From Lactuca virosa (Eukaryota; Streptophyta; Magnoliopsida; Asterales; Asteraceae): a stretch of 64,000 bases of DNA. Below the pieces are notes generated by a model. The model saw nothing but the letters and a program-made list of their open reading frames with translations. It ran no database searches and was not told the origin of the DNA. The stretch is taken from positions 67,809,160-67,873,159 of the forward strand of contig CAKMRJ010005745.1 of NCBI GenBank assembly GCA_928212115.1, given 5' to 3'. The position numbers and the translations under genes were made by a program. Positions 34,483 to 47,221 of this stretch are shown piece by piece (position 1 is the first letter of the stretch; the number at the start of each line of letters is the position of its first letter).

Positions 34483-35302
34483 ATTGTTTTAAATTAACTA
34501 CATTAAAAATGTTCTCACCATGATTTGCAAACAACTATTGAATATCAAGAACCCTAAAGTATATTTCTATTTTAGAAATTAAAAAAAAAGGTTATTAGAA
34601 AATAAATACCTTAGTTTATTATAGCAAATAAACTAGTAATCCTTCCTTGTTGGTCTTTAGAAAGCAAGCACACCAGAAGTATCGTGCCTCTAATGGCTCA
34701 CACCCGAACCCTAACAAGTTGGAGGCTTAAGAGAAGAGAGTAGGAGTAAGGAAATTATGAAACTCTTTTTTTTGAATGAAGTGATTTCGAAAATCATATC
34801 CCAAGGGGGTTTATAAAGGTGATAGGGAGGCTAATGATATGACAGGTTCCTTTTAGATAATCTTAATTCTTTTGCTTTCCCCCTAAGGCATCCAAGTTTT
34901 CTTAGATCCCAAGAAAAGCTCTAGAAACCCTCTAAAACTCGTCTAGAACCTTCCCCACTATGGGAGGTTCTAGAAGTGGTTAATGTTGAAACTTTTTAAC
35001 ATTGTCACCTTTAGTCCTTCCACCTTTAATTAATCAAATTAATTCCAATTAATTTATGATTAATTTTTAATTAAACAATACTATTTCTAATTAATATATT
35101 ATTCTCATAATATATTAATAAATCATTTATTTTGATTTCTAATTAGTTTATTAACCATATAAGAAATTAATAAACCAGTCTCTCTTTCTCTAAAAAGCAT
35201 GCCGACCAATTATATATTAGTTTTGAGGGCAACCCAAAAGGACTTTGCTAGTAATTCAATATTATACTAATTTAGTTATTAGCTTAGACACCTGATCCAA
35301 TA
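34483..35302 (-). repeat. Copia-type LTR, diverged
   Basis: Read on the minus strand it starts TATTGGATCAGGTGTCTAAG at 35302 (consensus TGTTGGATTAGTGTCTAAG). The middle has the family's TTAATTAAT / ATATTATTCTC block and the 'ggttctagaag' U3. The left end is approximate (about 34483), because the terminal bases have diverged from TGATGGG. Confidence 0.65.
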
Positions 35303-38300
35303 TTCTCCCACTTGGATAAGTCTAAAATTAAATTACAGGTATACATTGTAAATTAAACAACAAAGGGTGCTTTCTAAAGCAACTGCCAAACTCTGATCCG
35401 ATCAGATATTTATCATTTAGATAAGTGATCAAATATTCCTCCGTTATTCTAGATATCAAATGGACATGAGACATGGATTAGAATCAATCTCATTGTCTAA
35501 AATTCTGTTTCCCGATTTCCTGATTTGTGATGACATCATAAGACTTCTAATTGAACACATCAATCTAGTCATGGTTGGGCCCAACACTGTAAGTCAACAT
35601 CAAATCACCGAGGAGCCCAAAGATATCGCTTTTCCTATCAGGGAAAAAGGAATGAATAAAATTTGACTCATATTCTTCAATCTTTTACTCACCAAATTAC
35701 ACATGATTCTACGTTTTATAACTTCAAGTTACTGATGCGTTTTCACAATTCCAATGTACAACCAACTTGTAAATTAAAACTCATATATCTCCGTTTCAAG
35801 AATATAAGATGTTATCAACTCAGGATTACTCGTGATATAATCCATGAAGTAATTCTCTGAGCGTCGGTTTATCCAATACTAAAATTTCCATTTACTAGGT
35901 ACTCATGAACGTTGTAGCAACACAATTGCTATATCTAAAATCCTTATACAATCTACAATCCAATTTATGACAATCTTCATTCACTACTTACGTCCCAAAG
36001 TATGAGCGATTGTGGAGATTCAAATAATCAAATTATTTAGGAAGTAAAACATGAAAAGTGAAAACACAATAATAAACTAATTAACTATGGTCTCAAAACT
36101 ACTGAATATAAATAATCTCTATTATTTAATCACCATAATAATTACGACTCTATTCATTGTATAATGTTTCGAGTAATCAATTAACCACTTGAATTAAACA
36201 TGAGCCATGCCATGTCAGGAACATGTATACTATGGCTCTCTATAGTCCTTCCTTTGTGAACAGATCAACTGTAAATTATTCCAATGATGCTCATTTCACA
36301 AATCCAAATTCTTATCACTATCTAAGATATGATGGAATTCCAACTTTACATGTATTAATCTCCTATGATATCAAGATTCGAAAGTCTCAAAGACCAAGTC
36401 TTTGATATTATAGAGTATTCTACTAGAACTTTGGTAGTAGAAATAATTCCATGGTAGTGAAGTCTAAAATTCAAGGGATACTCCTTGAACACTTCTCTTA
36501 AATTAAAGTTTCCAACTCACATGTAGACATTTCAACCATCTTCCATTATGGTAACATTTCCATATTTCCATATGACCATCAATTCTGATTAAGAACCATC
36601 TTAATTTAGAATCATGTCACTATGGTCCATCCAAATTAATATCATACTTCTAACTGTCCACAAGCAACCAATCCTTTGGTATAACCTTATAATATTATTG
36701 ATAGTTTTTTTTAACAACTTTAGCCACACAAAAAACTAGTCTTTTTCCCCATAATGCTCCAAGCATTTGAAAAATTAGAATAAGTGAATATTATAGCATA
36801 TACAATCGATCCTATATATGAAGCATATGGCTCGACTCATTATATCTTATATAAGGATTTGATATATGTTTAATATCTTGCTATAATATTTCCATATATT
36901 GAATTTCCTATGTTGAAATATTCCAACATAATATTCATATATGTCTATGACTAAGTTCTATTAAACTATACAATCGAAACCTTTAGATTCGAAAAGAAGT
37001 ATGAGTGCCCTCTCCCTTATGTCTACTGTAGAGAAATAATTCCTGAACTTTGCAATTCACAAATTGAAAACTTTGTTCCCTACGAACATTATTGTCAACA
37101 TGAAATACTAGAATAACAATTATGCTCCCACTACCTTTGACATGTACCCAAAAATCAACTAGACTTCTAGAAATCAATACTCTTGACTTTCTTACTGAAG
37201 TATAGATTTTTGTTAAGTGATGCTTCAATAAGTCTCCAACAAGACTTCTTAAGCTTATACACCTTAATTGGATAGCATATGTGTGTGTTTAAACCCTTTA
37301 AGAACCTATGGATATATATGTCTTGAAAGTTTAAAAATTCCTTGCCATTCCTCACAATTCGAAATATGAAGAGGGACGTTGTAATCATATTGTGAATTTG
37401 AGAATGCAATTTACACGACCAATATCCATATTGATCTTTTATTAGGTATTATAATCTATCAGTGAAAGTGTTTCCTCACAATCATTCTCATGAATTAGAG
37501 CGAAACCTTTACCACCTAGATTTTATGGTGCATACATTCTCATCCATGTGAATCTATCATTTCCAACCTACAATCATAAGATAAGGTTTAGAACATAACC
37601 AAATTCAAATTTAGCTTTCCTACATGGACTGAAGTTCGCTTTTCTAAATTTCTTGCCTTCTGGTAGCACAAGGGCCTACCGGTGCTTCCATGTCGTTAGC
37701 AAGTCACCTATATTGATCAATACACTTTAACTGACCAACACACTTTGCTTTTGTAGTCAAATGAAAACGTAGAACTCATAAGCATTGCCAACTCAACTTG
37801 AAGTGCACATAAATAAGAATGTGCCAACCAAACACGATAGGTTAGCAACCTCAGGTCGCGTGCTAGTAATAACTAAAAGGTTTATTGTCGGTTGACTCTT
37901 GAAACTCTCAAGTTGAATACGAATCACACTGACTTCTTGACATATGAGTTTTATTCAAGGAACATTCTTTGACGATCTAAAACAAGTATTTAAAAGTTTG
38001 TGTCGATTCCAAACAAGAAAACACTTCATAGAATAGTGCATAGTTTGTCTTTTGTTTCTCGATTTTCGAAAACATCACAAATCCAATTATATATGTGCTA
38101 GAGTAAGAAAACAATTTTAGTCCACATATTTCGAGGTGTTTTCAACCTTCTTAGCTTGAAATGAATTTCACTATATGATTCATAGTTACTAATGCATGGC
38201 TCTACAAATTGTGTTGGAACGAAGTATGACTCATCTATAATCGAACTATTTCCAACAATATCTGATTCACCTTCTTAATCATGCAATTGCACTAAGATTT

Positions 38301-38407
38301 TCTTCGAGGAATAAGTGTGATATAAATACACAATCACTAAGATGATCATAAAACATGGTACTAAATCATTTTCCTTTCTTATCAGATTGAAGAATCTTTT
38401 ATCTTTC
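34483..38407 (-). mobile_element. large non-autonomous Copia-type (LARD-like) element, minus strand, left part
   Basis: The left end is a 3' LTR (about 34483-35302), followed by the complement of its polypurine tract (TTCTCCCACTTGGATAAG, from 35303) and about 3.1 kb of non-coding sequence. It corresponds in reverse to 60050-63129 of the plus-strand copy. A Gypsy complex interrupts it at 38408; it resumes at 53643. Only short, unsupported ORFs occur, so proteins must come from another element. Confidence 0.75.
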
Positions 38408-39843
38408 TGTGAAACATCCCCAAAAATACGGACCAAAAATTTCTTTTTAAAATCATTTATAATAAAACCATAAGTCATCCATCATCATAAAGAAAATCAT
38501 AAATCATGTATCTCAAAACATCATGTCAAATGTTGTATCAAAAACATATCAGAGTCTAAACATCCCAGACTGAAACTGTGGTGTGTACCATGCGAACATC
38601 CCGAGCCTTTCCCCTTGCTAGTGGATGTACCTGAAACGAAAATTGAAAACTATAAGCATGAAGCTTAGTGAGCCTCCCCAACTACCACATAACATACACA
38701 TATTACATAACATATCTTGGGCCCCACCCCTGCTACATCGAGTCAAGCTCGACATCGACTTTCCCGGCATCGGGCCCTGCCCGACATCGATCCCTGTTCG
38801 GCACCGGGGCCCCGCCCGACATCGAGCAGATATCGGCATACATATAAATATCAACAAACCTATAACATAAGCACATAACCTTAGAATGTGAACATCTCTC
38901 GGGCGTCGCCGACATCGGACCTAGATCTGGAAACATATTACATTCCTCGGGAACTGCCCTGACATCGACCGGTGTCCGGAACATACTATCTGAACATATT
39001 AAATAGACATTCCTCGGGCTTGCCCCGACATCGTAATAAGCCCGTAACGCATAAGACATAACAAACACATGCAAGAATCACAAAGACATCAAGCATATAA
39101 GCATACAAGCATTTCTCGGGACCGCCCCGACATCATATCAGAATTCGGAAAACATATAAACCTACTTCGGGCCGCACCCGGCATCGGACCGTGGTCCGGA
39201 ACTACTACTATCTAAACGGGCTGACCTTGGTGCTTTAGACCCATTCCTACTGGAGAAAACTCACCTCGCAAAGCTGTCTGTAAAAGCTCGTGGTGAGGAA
39301 TATCTGATAGCTGCTCCAACGACCCCCTGACTATCAATATCACAATAATACTTTTGTCAAAATCTGATAATCCTGCTGAGGGTAAAATGACCATTTTACC
39401 CCTGGTTAAAGTCAACATCCTGGTCAAAGTCAAAGGCAATGTCAATTCCCAGTCAACCCCAACTCGTCGAGTCATCTCCCTACTCGGCGAGTTCATGTAC
39501 AACTCAGACCCGTGGTTAACTAAGTCAACTTGTCGAGTCCCTTCGCAGACTCGTCGAGTTCTTCCTGTCACAACATCGGGACATATCGACTCTAACTCGT
39601 TGAGTCCCTCGTTGGACTCGTCGAGTTCTTCAGCTTCCGAGTCCTAATCTTGTCCAACTCACTGAGTCATCTCCTAAACTCAATGGGTTCACTCACAACC
39701 AGAAAAGGGGGTTAGTATTCACGACCATACTCGCTGAGTTCAAGAACAACTCGTCGAGTCCTCCATATGACATATCCATTCAGTCAATTCTAATCCATTC
39801 CAATGCTTCCAACTTGTAGATCTGGACTCCTTAGACTAGCATT
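38408..39843 (-). repeat. Gypsy LTR A, left part
   Basis: It starts TGTGAAACATCCCC. From 38700 to 39220 it contains repeated GCCCCGCCCGACATCG-like units, and from 39460 to 39750 a cluster of ACTCGTCGAGT palindromes. It aligns with 51097-52466. A different element is inserted at 39844; the LTR resumes at 46661. Confidence 0.9.
39460..39760. repeat. ACTCGNCGAGT palindrome cluster in Gypsy LTR A
   Basis: About eight copies of ACTCGTCGAGT, ACTCGGCGAGT and one-base variants lie in 300 bp. The same cluster is in LTR B (52085-52400), and single copies are near 47185 and 53055. Confidence 0.88.
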
Positions 39844-40183
39844 TGATGTGAATTATGAACATTGGTTTGGCATGCAGAATTAAAGAACACATAATGAACA
39901 CGGTGATTTCGGTGTTTAAGAGATGCATTCGATTATGAAAGGTGTTACAAAAAGGATCTAGATCTAAATCTACATAATTAACATACACTAACACTCTCAA
40001 TGTTACATATCTCAAGCACACCTCTACATGTGGTATGAACCCACCTTATATAAAGGTGTTTACATCTCTCTCTCTCTCTCTCTCTCTATCTCTCAATTCA
40101 CAAGGCTAATTTACCACATGTAAGTGGGTCTACAAAATTCAAGCCATTTACAAAGTCATACATGGATAACTTTGTACCCAACA
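39844..40183 (-). repeat. outer LTR (3' LTR) of the chimeric element
   Basis: 340 bp, TGATGTGAATTA...ACCCAACA on the plus strand. It has a CT microsatellite (40064-40094) and a TATATAA. The purine tract complement TTCTCCCCCTCAAAGTTAGG follows at 40184. Confidence 0.93.
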
Positions 40184-43100
40184 TTCTCCCCCTCAAAGTT
40201 AGGAATGGATGACCCGCTTCAAATCTTCCAAAATCAAGAAACTACGCGAATCGAGCCTCAAGCGTGACACATGTAGATATGAACTTGAAATCTTCAATTC
40301 TTCCATGATTCTTCAATTTGGGTTCTAGAATGTGAGCCATACGAACCGAGCATCAACGAATAATTAGGAGTTTCTCAATCTCCAAATAATCACTCTAAAG
40401 TTGAGCATAAAAGCACACCGCAAAAATCTTCAATAAGTCCAAACTCATCATGAACCAAAATCACTTCCGAATCTCCAATCGAATCATTTCATAAGCTTCA
40501 AATACTCGAGGTCACTTCGGTCTTCAAGTCCGCGTAATATGAAAAATTCAACTTTCGAATTTCCATATAAATCTCTCCCCTTTTTATAATCGAAAATTGA
40601 TAATAAAACCAAAAAGGAATGAGAAAGTGCTCAATTCGGAATTTTTCTATCCAAAACTCCCCCTTTACACATGGCATAAAGATTTTGCTTCAATCCGGAA
40701 AATCCAAAAAATCTCCAATTTTTTACTTCGTTCACAGATCGCCTTTGACAAAATTTCTCAAATTTGGGTAGAAATTGTCAATTTCAAAATTTTGCAGTAA
40801 CCCGGTGCGCCCAAAACAACCAAAAATGCGAAACTCTCCCCCATTTGCGAACTTGGGAATAAAGTGTAAGTTCGCACCAACTGCAGGGACCAGAAATGAA
40901 ATTTTTTCAATTTCTCAGCTTTTATTACGCCATTTTCGAAGTTGGGTATAAAACGCCAAACTTTCGAAACTTCAGGGACTCTTTTCGAAAATTCTGTTGC
41001 TTTTCTTCCAAACCTTCGAAAATCAGTCCATCTTTCGAATATGGGTATAAACTGACAAGTTTTCGATACTTCAGGTGCTACTTTCGAAACTTCTGCACAC
41101 TTCTTCAAACTTTCGAAAGTTTTAGTCCTTATTTCCAAGGTGGATTCAAACTGTCAATCTTTCGAATGTTTAAGGACCAATTTCGAAACTTAGTTGGTTT
41201 CATCGGTTCCCATAAAACAAACTTCGACCATCAACTTCAAAATCTTCGTTAGTCAGTCGAGTACCCGGTAGAAACCTTCAAAACTTCAATCTCCAAAATT
41301 TCGACTATCAAGTGTCTGAGTGTCGATTACACCCAAAACTTTCGAAATCACGTAACCAAACTTTCACTTTTTGACACCAATGATTCCTTCGTTCTTAATC
41401 GATTGCCAAAATCACCGACATCAACAGCAAAGATCCTACCCTTCAAAATCAAACATATAATCCTTCATTCTCAATATCAATCGAACTGACCATTAATTCG
41501 TTCGACACAAGATCAAAAATCGACATTAAAACCAAAACAAATTCGTCCTTTATTCTTAATGTCAAACTCATCTTCCCAGTCGATTTCAACACTTCACACC
41601 ATCAACCCAATTCGTTTTAGAAGGCACTCATCCTTCATTATCAAGCATCAACAATTCGACTCCAAATCAACATTAAAATTTTAACCATTTCAACTCCTCA
41701 CCAAATCAACCATTCCTAGTTCGTTCTTCAATCAATACTCCATATTTACCACATCAGCATAACGAACGTTGACCATATAACTAGATGCGAGGACTCAACT
41801 TTGGCCATCGAGAGTCAAGTGTCGATTGACACCAAAATCTTCATACTCAAACTTCGACTATCATCAATCGAATTAGACATTGACTCCAATACATGACCCT
41901 CAACCCATCAACTCTGTTCGTCACTCGTCCTTCGTCCTTTGTTAATCGATTCTAACTCTCAGGTCTTCACTTTTAGTGTTCAAAATTGAAATCACATAGA
42001 TTTCCAGTTCCTCCTGATTCAGTCGACTAACAATATCGATATACAAGTATCGATCATCGACACCTCACAAAAATCAAGAAGCCTTCGAAATCAAGTCATC
42101 AACTAGAATCAATATACATAATACCTCAATTGACTATCGAACCCAAATCCAGAAGTCGTTGTCCCTTTACCATTCATTATCAAAGTCCTGCCATTACAAT
42201 CGAACCATAGCAAAACTTCAAAATTAAACCTTCGTTATCTGCCATACAAACTTGATATCAAAAGATGGACCTCAACCATCGACTTCTACAGTTCAAAATC
42301 GATCCTGTCAATTCAATTTTGACTTTTCCAGTTAACTTTCATCTACCATTCGTATCTGTTCTTGAGTCGTTCATCATCCAATTTTCAAATCAAATCGAAT
42401 ACGATAGCAATATCACAACTTTGATTTCGATTTCGATTTCAATTAGTTAAAACCGAACATCATCAACAGTTGAATCGAACAAGAACATTACTTCAAATTC
42501 GATTTTGACCCTAATTAAACACTTTGGTTTTCAATCGATCCAAGAAACACCAGTCAAAATTTGGAAATCAAACAACGCACACGAAAACAGATTCAAGTAT
42601 ATATCGACCTTTTTGATTTAAGATTTCCGATCATCGAACATTTATTCTGGACTCAAATCCTCAAATCAATGATAATGGATCGAAATAGATTTGCGCTAAA
42701 ATATTTAGTTGAACAGTATCAATTTTGAAAAAATGGACTCAAGATAGCAAAGTGTAATAAATGGATCCATAACACAATTGTTGGGCTTCGAATTTGATTC
42801 AATGAACAATGAATTTCGAGAACAAGATTTTGATTTTTGGAATTTTGATCTAAACAAAAATAATTAGATGAATCAAAGGGGTTGAAACGGATTAGATCCA
42901 ATGAGGCAAATCGATCAAAATGAAAAACGAAAAATACGAATCAAAATCATGGACGTTTTGGAATCCATTTGAAAATTTGAGATACCTTTTTGACGAATCG
43001 AGATCTATTTGCAACGAATGAATCAAATTTAGAAGATCTTGGTTCTTTTGTCGGAACGAGAAAATCACGAATTTGAACATTGTACCACCCACCATGCGTG

Positions 43101-43273
43101 TTGTACAACTCGTTCTTTGTGTTCTTCATCAATCCAAGAACATATTCAAAAGAACAACCACAACTTTTTGGTTTTGACTTCAAATTCAATGGAACATTTG
43201 GAGATTGTTGCTTTGGAACCCAAATTTGCTTCAAGGATTTCGGATTCACAATAATATTCGACGATTTTTATGA
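40184..43273 (-). other. non-coding internal region of the chimeric element
   Basis: No pol homology is seen. From 40770 to 41200 a roughly 100-bp unit repeats three to four times around TTTCGAAACTTCAGGGAC and GGGTATAAACTGACA; this makes overlapping ORFs on both strands that I do not take as genes. The rest is rich in 'tcgaa', 'atcgac' and 'caaaatc' words, as if decayed. The start (40184-40850) matches 44455-44880. Confidence 0.7.
40770..41200. repeat. about 100-bp degenerate tandem repeat
   Basis: Anchors TGGGTATAAA or variants occur at about 40945, 41042 and 41130, each with a following CTTTCGAAACTTCAGG-like box. The first degenerate unit begins near 40770 with TTGGGTAGAAATTGTCA. Confidence 0.7.
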
Positions 43274-43882
43274 CTAAACCCGCTTGTTCTTCCATTTAAT
43301 CTTCTTCTTCTTTTTCTTTCTCATCTTTTTGCATCTTGAAGACTTGATTTCATGAACAAACCCACTTTCCACAACTTCAACTTTGTGAATTTGAATCAAA
43401 TCTTTTGGAGTTTGATACTTGTGAAATTCTTGGATCACTGGTTTCCGATAAGGAATCATTCCTTCAAACGAATCACAAGAACACAAAATATCATCGGTTT
43501 GAACTCCAATCGAGCAATAAACTTTTTCATCTTGAGAATCAACTTGAACTCCTTTTTCTTGAACATCATGAAGATATGGGTAAGAAGCAAGAACACTATC
43601 ACCATATTTGCATTCATCAAGACGAACTCCTTCAATTATTTCATCATCTTTCTTCTTCTTCCTTCTTTCATGAAAAGTTGTTACCAAACGACCAAGCAAC
43701 GCCTTATGATAAGCATGATCAATAGGATAGCCATTGAACTTTTCACATTCGTATTTCTCCTTAGAAATGAGTAAATTTCGTTTGAAATACCCGATTACAA
43801 AACAATTGAGAATTCCTTCAAAATTGAATGGCCGTGGAAAACCTTCTACAAACCAATCATCATGAATTGTTTCTTCCATCAT
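43274..43882 (-). CDS. 202-aa protein of unknown function in a non-autonomous LTR element
   Basis: This is the longest uninterrupted ORF of the element, starting at ATG 43882 about 290 bp inside the primer site (44162-44174), where gag normally begins. The protein has an acidic, aromatic N-terminus ('DDWFVEGFPRPFNFEGILNC'), a lysine-rich central loop ('HERRKKKKDDEIIEG'), paired 'GVQVDSQDEKVY / GVQTDDILC' repeats, and a strongly basic C-terminus (clusters of KMRKKKKKK), which could be a nuclear or RNA-binding signal. It has no CCHC knuckle, protease or RT motif. It could be a diverged gag-like protein or a captured host fragment. Three-frame overlap ORFs on the plus strand are shadows. I cannot name a family. 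Confidence 0.5.
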   Translation of the reverse strand: MMEETIHDDWFVEGFPRPFNFEGILNCFVIGYFKRNLLISKEKYECEKFNGYPIDHAYHKALLGRLVTTFHERRKKKKDDEIIEGVRLDECKYGDSVLASYPYLHDVQEKGVQVDSQDEKVYCSIGVQTDDILCSCDSFEGMIPYRKPVIQEFHKYQTPKDLIQIHKVEVVESGFVHEIKSSRCKKMRKKKKKKIKWKNKRV

Positions 43883-44161
43883 TGATCAATCAATAGGATG
43901 TTGAGTTTTTGTAAAGAGAGAAAGTGATTTTTAATGGGTTTTCTAGAGAGAGAAAGTGAATATGAACCAAATTTTAGTGAGAGAAAGTGGTACAAACAAG
44001 TAGTCTATAGAGAGAAATTCGAATTATGGATCAAATCAAGGAAAAATTCGACTTCTAGAACACATAACACTCTCTAATCACGAAGATCAACAAGAACATG
44101 AAGAATTACCAAATTAAGATTGCTACTATTGATCAATTCTTGATCAAATCAAGAACACCCA

Positions 44162-44174
44162 CTCTGATACCAAT
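44162..44174 (-). other. primer binding site beside the inner LTR
   Basis: The plus strand reads CTCTGATACCAAT; the minus strand has TTGGTATCAGAG, next to the inner LTR. The same site is at 46319-46331 beside the outer right LTR. Confidence 0.85.
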
Positions 44175-44454
44175 TGTAGTAGTGTTGACTATGATGGCAT
44201 GTACGAAATTATAAAAGATCTAGTGAATCATCATGTAAACTCAAGAACACAAGGAGTAAATAAATCTGTGTAAGCTCATATTAGATCTAGAAAGGATATA
44301 CCAATGGGTTTGTACAAATTTCTCTCTCTAGTCTAACAGTCCAAAATGATCATCCTAAATATGAGTGTCACTCACTTCCTATTTATAGGAAAGACAACTC
44401 ATTTACTCATCAATAAGGGTAAGCCACATCCAAGCGTGACTTTGCACCCTAACA
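44175..44454 (-). repeat. inner LTR of a different family
   Basis: 280 bp, TGTAGTAGTGTT...ACCCTAACA, with a purine tract complement TTCTCCCCCTAAAAGTTAGG after it. Its sequence differs from the outer LTRs, apart from ends and layout. Only one copy is present. Confidence 0.85.
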
Positions 44455-46318
44455 TTCTCCCCCTAAAAGTTAGGATTGGATGTCCGGCTTCAATATCCAT
44501 AAAGCTCGCGCGATCAAGACCAAACTCCCCTAGAATTAACACCGGTCTTCAAATCCGCAATGAATACCCGAAAAACCCGCTTCGAATACCCATCTTTCTC
44601 CCCCTTTTTATAATAATAAAATGATTATAAAACCCATTAAGGGTGAGAAGCGCCCGAGGAATGAACGATACAATACTCCCCCTTGATGTGTACCAAAAAT
44701 GAAACTCCCGAAAAACTTGCACGGAAAAACAATCACAAAAAAGCCTCAAAAAATTTTCAATTTGTGAAATTTTTTGACTTTTTGGGTGAAAGTTGCAAGA
44801 TTTTCCAAAAACCGGGTAAAAACTGTCACTTTCTGAATTCTGCAGGGACCCGTTGCGCCAAAAACAACCAAGTAAATCTTCGTTATGTTAACACAGGCCG
44901 TCGACTCCAAAATCCAAATTTTCGAAATCAAGAGAACCTGCTTTACATAACTTTCACAGTTCCACCATTCAACCCTATTAAACATTAAAATCAAAATCGA
45001 TTTAGGCTTCTGTTATCAATCGAATTCAATAACCTTCGCTTTCAGTTATTTGCCATCGACACCAAACAATACACCAAAAGAACACATATGACCATCAAAA
45101 TCGAATCATCTAAAGCAAACCATAATAGATTTGACATCAAGCCTTCGTTCTACAAGTGTTCGCTATCAAAAGATAAAAATCCAATCATGTTTCGTTCTAA
45201 AGGTCATCGATTTCAATTAGTCCTCTTCCCAAATCAACTGCTTAAACATAATTGTTCGATTCAACAATCACACTTCGCTTTTAGTCCAAACATTCGCTTT
45301 TCCTAGTCCAATCTTCTTTCCCAGTCGATGCCAACCAATAAACGAAAATCGACCCTTCGAAACTTCAAAATCCAATTCATCGATTTTACTGTTCGTCTTC
45401 CAGTTCATCAACATCAACCCAGATCATCAAAATTGACTTCGATTCTTTCATCGATTTTGACTTCCAAACTTGATTAAAAAACAATCATACCTTTCGACTC
45501 AACATCCATCGATATCAAAATCATCAAAAACGAATTCAGACACATCCTCAATACTCAAGCAATCGACTATCAATTTACTGAATCAACAAACTGAAATCTG
45601 ATTTTGACTTTTAGGAAACTCGATTGACTTTCCTTTTGAATCGAATTGAAGAGTACGATCCCAAACCAAACTCAATCAAATATAATCTCGATTGCAAAAA
45701 ATGACGTTTTTGACTTTCAATTTCAAATCCCAGTAACAAATGTTTGATGAAGGGCAATCGGAACTCAAGAATACAAAATTAAAGAACAATCGATGAAAGA
45801 ATTTAAATAATCTTGGAACAAACGTACAACTCAGTACTGCATATGACGTCGACGAACAATGAACAATCACACATAAGTATCAAATGAATTTAACAACTTT
45901 TTAGGCTCAGAGTTTAAAGATATTGGATCTAAAACACTTTATGGACGTAAGAGTGAATAGTGATCAAATTAATAATGTTGGACTTGATGAACATGAGATT
46001 TTCGAAATATTGGGCTCAAAAATAATTGATGAACAGTAATGAAATTTGGTTTTAGGCTTGATCTAAAACAAAAATTTATTGGATCAAACAAAGTGAATTG
46101 ACACGTATTAGATCCAATGAATCAAAACGATAAAAAATTCAAGAACACGTATTAGATCCAATGAATCAAAACGATAAAAAATTCAAGAACACAATGCACG
46201 AATCAATGAGATTTAGAGAGATCATAGAGAGACTCACCATAAATGCTCCAATTGTGACGAATTTAGCTAATCTGAGAATCCTTTCTTCAAAAAAATCATG
46301 TTGATCTTCGAAGACCCA
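44455..46318 (-). other. second non-coding internal region of the chimeric element
   Basis: It starts with the purine tract, resembles 40184-40850 at its beginning (CAGGGACCCGTTGCGCC against CAGTAACCCGGTGCGCCC), and is otherwise non-coding. A 37-bp direct duplication lies around 46105-46185. No gene is seen. Confidence 0.65.
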
Positions 46319-46331
46319 CTCTGATACCAAT

Positions 46332-46660
46332 TGATGTGAATTATGCACATTGGTTTGGCATGCAGAATTAAAGAACACACAAAGAACACGGTGATTTCGG
46401 TGTTTAAGAGATGCATTCGATTATGTAAGGTGTTACAAAAAAGGATTTAGATCTAAATCTACATAATTAACACACACTAACACTCTCAATGTTACATCTC
46501 TCAAGCACACCTCTATATGTGGAATGAACCCACCTTATATAGAGGTGTTTACATCTCTCTCTCTCTCTCTCATGTCACAAGGCTAATTTACCACATGCAA
46601 GTTGATCTACAAAAGTCAAACCATTTACAAAGTCATACATGGATAACTATGTATCCAACA
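46332..46660 (-). repeat. outer LTR (5' LTR) of the chimeric element
   Basis: 329 bp, TGATGTGAATTA...ATCCAACA; close to 39844-40183 apart from a shorter CT run. Confidence 0.93.
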
Positions 46661-47200
46661 ACATTACACATAAAGTTTCTAACTTTACGTGCATGCATGG
46701 TATTATGAAGCTAAAACACCCATTACAAGCTAACATGGAGGTCTATGTCATAGAATAGGGCTATGGCTGAATAAAGGTGGCAACTTTGAGGTTCTAGAGC
46801 TCAAGAGTGCCCATATCTGAAGTCCTTTCATCCCCAAGAGTTGAAATCTCGTAATAACCTTGAATGGCCCAAAAATGACAACTTACAAGCTAGGAAGGAG
46901 ATCTAAGTGGATAGCAGCCAAGGTATAAGCTTTATTCCTCTATCAAGACAGAAATGATCCCTTAGCTCTGGATCTTCAACCTTACTTCTGCAACTCCAAG
47001 CCTTTGCTTCCTTCTTCTATCTTTAAATAAAAAAAATGGAAAGAAATAGCTCAAGATCACTCAAGGTCAAGTAGGGCTTCGAGATTAGGGTTTGGAGGTG
47101 ATGGACGTCGGGATGGAGGCCATATATGATGCTTAAATAGCGTGCAAGCCCTAAAGATTAGGCTTTCATCCAGCCTGTCCTACTCGTCGAGTCAAGGCTT
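46661..47200 (-). repeat. Gypsy LTR A, right part
   Basis: It matches LTR B from 52464 on, including 'cgtgcatgcatgg' and 'taaaacacccattaca'. The right end is shortened: CTTGTCTTAGACTTTGTCC is repeated at 47204 and 47233, marking a small deletion that removed the LTR start and purine-tract boundary. Confidence 0.8.
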
Positions 47201-47221
47201 CGACTCATCTTGTCTTAGACT

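Larger units (their letters stand above)
39839..46665 (-). mobile_element. chimeric non-autonomous LTR element inserted in Gypsy LTR A
   Basis: Outer LTRs lie at 39844-40183 and 46332-46660 with target repeats GCATT (39839-39843) and ACATT (46661-46665); uninterrupted LTR B reads GCATTACAC at this point (52464), confirming the insertion. Minus strand order from the right: LTR, primer site, about 1.9 kb non-coding, purine tract, a different LTR (44175-44454), a second primer site, leader, a 202-codon ORF, about 3 kb non-coding, purine tract, LTR. The two internal 3' regions are homologous, so two related families are fused. No pol domain is visible. Confidence 0.85.

Noticed and set aside
38625..39074. 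Cysteine-, arginine- and proline-rich ORFs in the Gypsy LTR
   Set aside because: Come from the CCCGACATCG repeat in a non-coding LTR; similar shadows recur at 51226-51549.
40758..41252. Overlapping long ORFs on both strands (126 and 118 codons)
   Set aside because: They arise from a roughly 100-bp tandem repeat whose period keeps several frames open; no family resemblance.
43352..43774. Plus-strand ORFs of 106-140 codons
   Set aside because: Antisense shadows of the 202-codon minus-strand ORF.
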